NCBI GenBank assembly: GCA_002748705.1
Contig: PDSZ01000049.1
Span: 1 to 64,000 of the forward strand
DNA length: 64,000 nt
Source: Candidatus Fermentibacterota bacterium
Lineage (GTDB): Bacteria; Fermentibacterota; Fermentibacteria; Fermentibacterales; Fermentibacteraceae
Direction of reading: 5' to 3'
Made by a program: the position numbers and the translations under genes. The notes under the pieces were generated by a model. It was given only the letters and a program-made list of their open reading frames with translations. It had not been told where the DNA came from and did not search any database. Positions 62,500 through 64,000 of this stretch are shown here, in pieces (the first letter of the stretch is position 1; every line of letters begins with the position of its first letter).

Positions 62500-64000
62500 A
62501 TGCAGTACCCCTCAATCAGAGACCTGAAGACAGGCGGCAAGAGGATATTCCTAAGAGCTGATCTGAATGTTCCCATTGAAGACGGCCGTATTCTTGATGA
62601 TACCAGAATAAGATCTGTTCTCAGGACGCTAAGGCACCTTATCGAGCAGGGTTCACCTATAGTTCTCGCCTCGCATCTTGGAAGACCAAAGGGCAAAGCA
62701 GATTCAAGATACAGCCTGAAACCTGTTGCTGAAAGGCTCAGAGAGATACTTACAGAAACCAGAATACTCTTTGCGAGGGATTGTGTAGGTCGGCGAGTTG
62801 AAGCAATGGCTGCCGGTCTGGCTCCAGGGGAGGTGCTGGTACTTGAGAACCTCAGGTTCCATCCAGAGGAGACTGCAGGTGATCGTGAATTCGCAGAACA
62901 GCTTGCAGCCCTTGGAGATATCTATGTCAATGATGCTTTCGGAACCAGTCACAGAAAACATGCTTCCATGGTTGGAATACCGGAGATACTTGGCGGCGGT
63001 TATGTAGGGTTCCTGGTTGAGCAGGAACTCAGGGTTTTCGGCGAGCTTATAAGACATCCCAGAAAGCCTTACACCGTTATTCTGGGCGGAGTCAAGGTAA
63101 GTGACAAGGTGGCTTTGATAGAGCATGTGCTGCCTAAACTGGACAATCTCATTGTCGGCGGAGCCATGGCTTTCACCTTCTACAGAGCAATGGGACTTGA
63201 AACAGGCACAAGCATTGTGGAAGAGGACAGGATCCAGACAGCTAAAGACATCATTGCAGCAGCGGAAGCGCAGGGAGTGAATCTGCTGCTGCCGGTGGAT
63301 ATTGTCTGCGCTCCTGGCAGGGATGAAGGAGATAAGGCTGTTGTCCGCCGTTTTGACGATCTTCCTTCTGACATGGCAGGTTTTGATATAGGTCCTGAGA
63401 CGGTAAAGCTGTTCAGAAAAACAATGATGGAGAGCCGTACCATTGTGTGGAACGGTCCTATGGGTCTCTTTGAAACACCGCCTTTCGATGTTGGAACCAG
63501 AAAACTTGCAGCTTTTATGGCAGATGCCACAAGTTTCGGTGCCGATGCAGTTGTCGGCGGTGGAGACAGCATGCGAGCAGTCCGCGAGGCAGGTGTTGCC
63601 GAGCAGATAACCCATGTGTCCACAGGAGGCGGTGCTTCACTGAAACTTCTTCAGGGAGAGGAACTCCCTGCTCTTGAGTATCTCAAGATAGAGGGAGTGA
63701 AGCCGTTCGCAGGTGCCAACTGGAAGATGAACGGCACATATGAGATGGGCATGGACTATCTCACAGCAATGGATGAGGGAAACATCAACTACTTCGGTGC
63801 GGATGTTATTCTCTTTGCTCCTTTCACCCTTCTGCGGTCCTTCTCCCCCCTTGCGGACAAGGCAGGTGTAGGTCTCGGTGCCCAGGATATTTTCTGGGAG
63901 GAGAAGGGAGCTTTCACAGGTGAGATAAGTGTGAATATGCTCAAGGAGGCAGGATGCACCTGGTTCCTTGCAGGTCACAGTGAAAGACGGCACATAATCG
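62500..64000 (+). CDS. pgk/tpi: Phosphoglycerate kinase-triosephosphate isomerase fusion, 3' end outside window
   Basis: The frame is open from ATG 62500 to the window end (500 residues so far). Residues 1-~395 are a complete phosphoglycerate kinase: 'RADLNVPIEDGRI', 'SHLGRPKGK', 'LENLRFHPEE', 'VILGGVKVSDK' and the nucleotide site 'GGGDSMRAV' with 'STGGGASLKLL'. Without a stop, the frame passes through 'LEYLKIEGVKP' into triosephosphate isomerase: 'FAGANWKMNGT' with its catalytic Lys, and 'LAGHSERR' with its catalytic His at the window edge. The same fusion is known in Thermotoga. It follows gap by one base and completes the glycolytic block. Confidence 0.93.
   Translation, partial: MQYPSIRDLKTGGKRIFLRADLNVPIEDGRILDDTRIRSVLRTLRHLIEQGSPIVLASHLGRPKGKADSRYSLKPVAERLREILTETRILFARDCVGRRVEAMAAGLAPGEVLVLENLRFHPEETAGDREFAEQLAALGDIYVNDAFGTSHRKHASMVGIPEILGGGYVGFLVEQELRVFGELIRHPRKPYTVILGGVKVSDKVALIEHVLPKLDNLIVGGAMAFTFYRAMGLETGTSIVEEDRIQTAKDIIAAAEAQGVNLLLPVDIVCAPGRDEGDKAVVRRFDDLPSDMAGFDIGPETVKLFRKTMMESRTIVWNGPMGLFETPPFDVGTRKLAAFMADATSFGADAVVGGGDSMRAVREAGVAEQITHVSTGGGASLKLLQGEELPALEYLKIEGVKPFAGANWKMNGTYEMGMDYLTAMDEGNINYFGADVILFAPFTLLRSFSPLADKAGVGLGAQDIFWEEKGAFTGEISVNMLKEAGCTWFLAGHSERRHII

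Noticed and set aside
62704..63615. 303-codon antisense ORF opposite phosphoglycerate kinase
   Set aside because: The plus-strand frame is a clear kinase-isomerase fusion; the antisense peptide has no recognisable features.

Overview
The window is a bacterial chromosome segment with moderate GC and dense coding. It most likely comes from a didermic, uncultivated member of the FCB (Fibrobacterota-Chlorobiota-Bacteroidota) superphylum. The evidence is two large secreted proteins ending in type IX secretion (T9SS)-like sorting domains, one of them a gingipain-type C25 peptidase. There are also two frame-broken outer-membrane barrel genes, one of them PorV-like, an Mla/MCE lipid-transport operon, a lipid A-type acyltransferase, and a TolQ/TolR/AgmX locus of the kind found with gliding or envelope machines. 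Phylum assignment (for example Fermentibacterota-like) is inference. No rRNA, tRNA, CRISPR array or prophage was found.

Layout: 0-1 kb, the tail of an IS630 transposase. 1-5 kb, histidine ammonia-lyase and the C25 peptidase. 5.2-8.9 kb (minus strand), a HAD hydrolase, a PTS EIIA-like regulator, a CPA2 antiporter and a DUF2259-like secreted protein. 9.1-12 kb, an NMT1/SsuA-type ABC importer with a convergent 45-codon ORF. 12.2-15.5 kb, an Mla-type operon. 15.6-22.5 kb, a sulfatase-fold protein, HtpG, PrsW, a MOSC protein and the TldD/TldE pair. 22.5-23.9 kb, a small accessory island (a truncated gene plus BrnT/BrnA) flanked by 138-bp direct repeats. 24-27.3 kb, a divergent acyltransferase, a geranylgeranyl reductase-like flavoprotein and a broken barrel gene. 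27.6-33.8 kb, transketolase, formiminotransferase-cyclodeaminase, a GH84 enzyme and a double-domain ThyX-like protein.

33.7-46.4 kb is an envelope region. A large FG-GAP-like secreted protein, apparently starting at AUU, lies divergent to a six-gene operon. That operon encodes a barrel/coiled-coil protein, a 1456-residue TPR protein, a small secreted protein, a TolQ-like channel, two TolR-like proteins (one lacking the membrane Asp) and a forkhead-like/TonB-like AgmX protein. It reads as a proton-motive-force-driven machine spanning the envelope and is the best candidate for an undescribed system here.

46.4-52.5 kb is accessory: gene remnants, a PorV-like pseudogene with an intact promoter, two AT-rich secreted-protein genes and a 164-bp MITE-like element. 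52.5-56.1 kb carries a flavin reductase-like protein, a membrane protein, RuvX and MltG. 56.3-58 kb carries an SPFH/zinc-ribbon protein and its helical partner. 58-64 kb is a central-metabolism operon: an AMP ligase fused to a degenerate chorismate mutase-like tail, DAHP synthase, a phosphofructokinase with pyrophosphate-type residues, GAPDH, and a phosphoglycerate kinase-triosephosphate isomerase fusion cut by the window edge.
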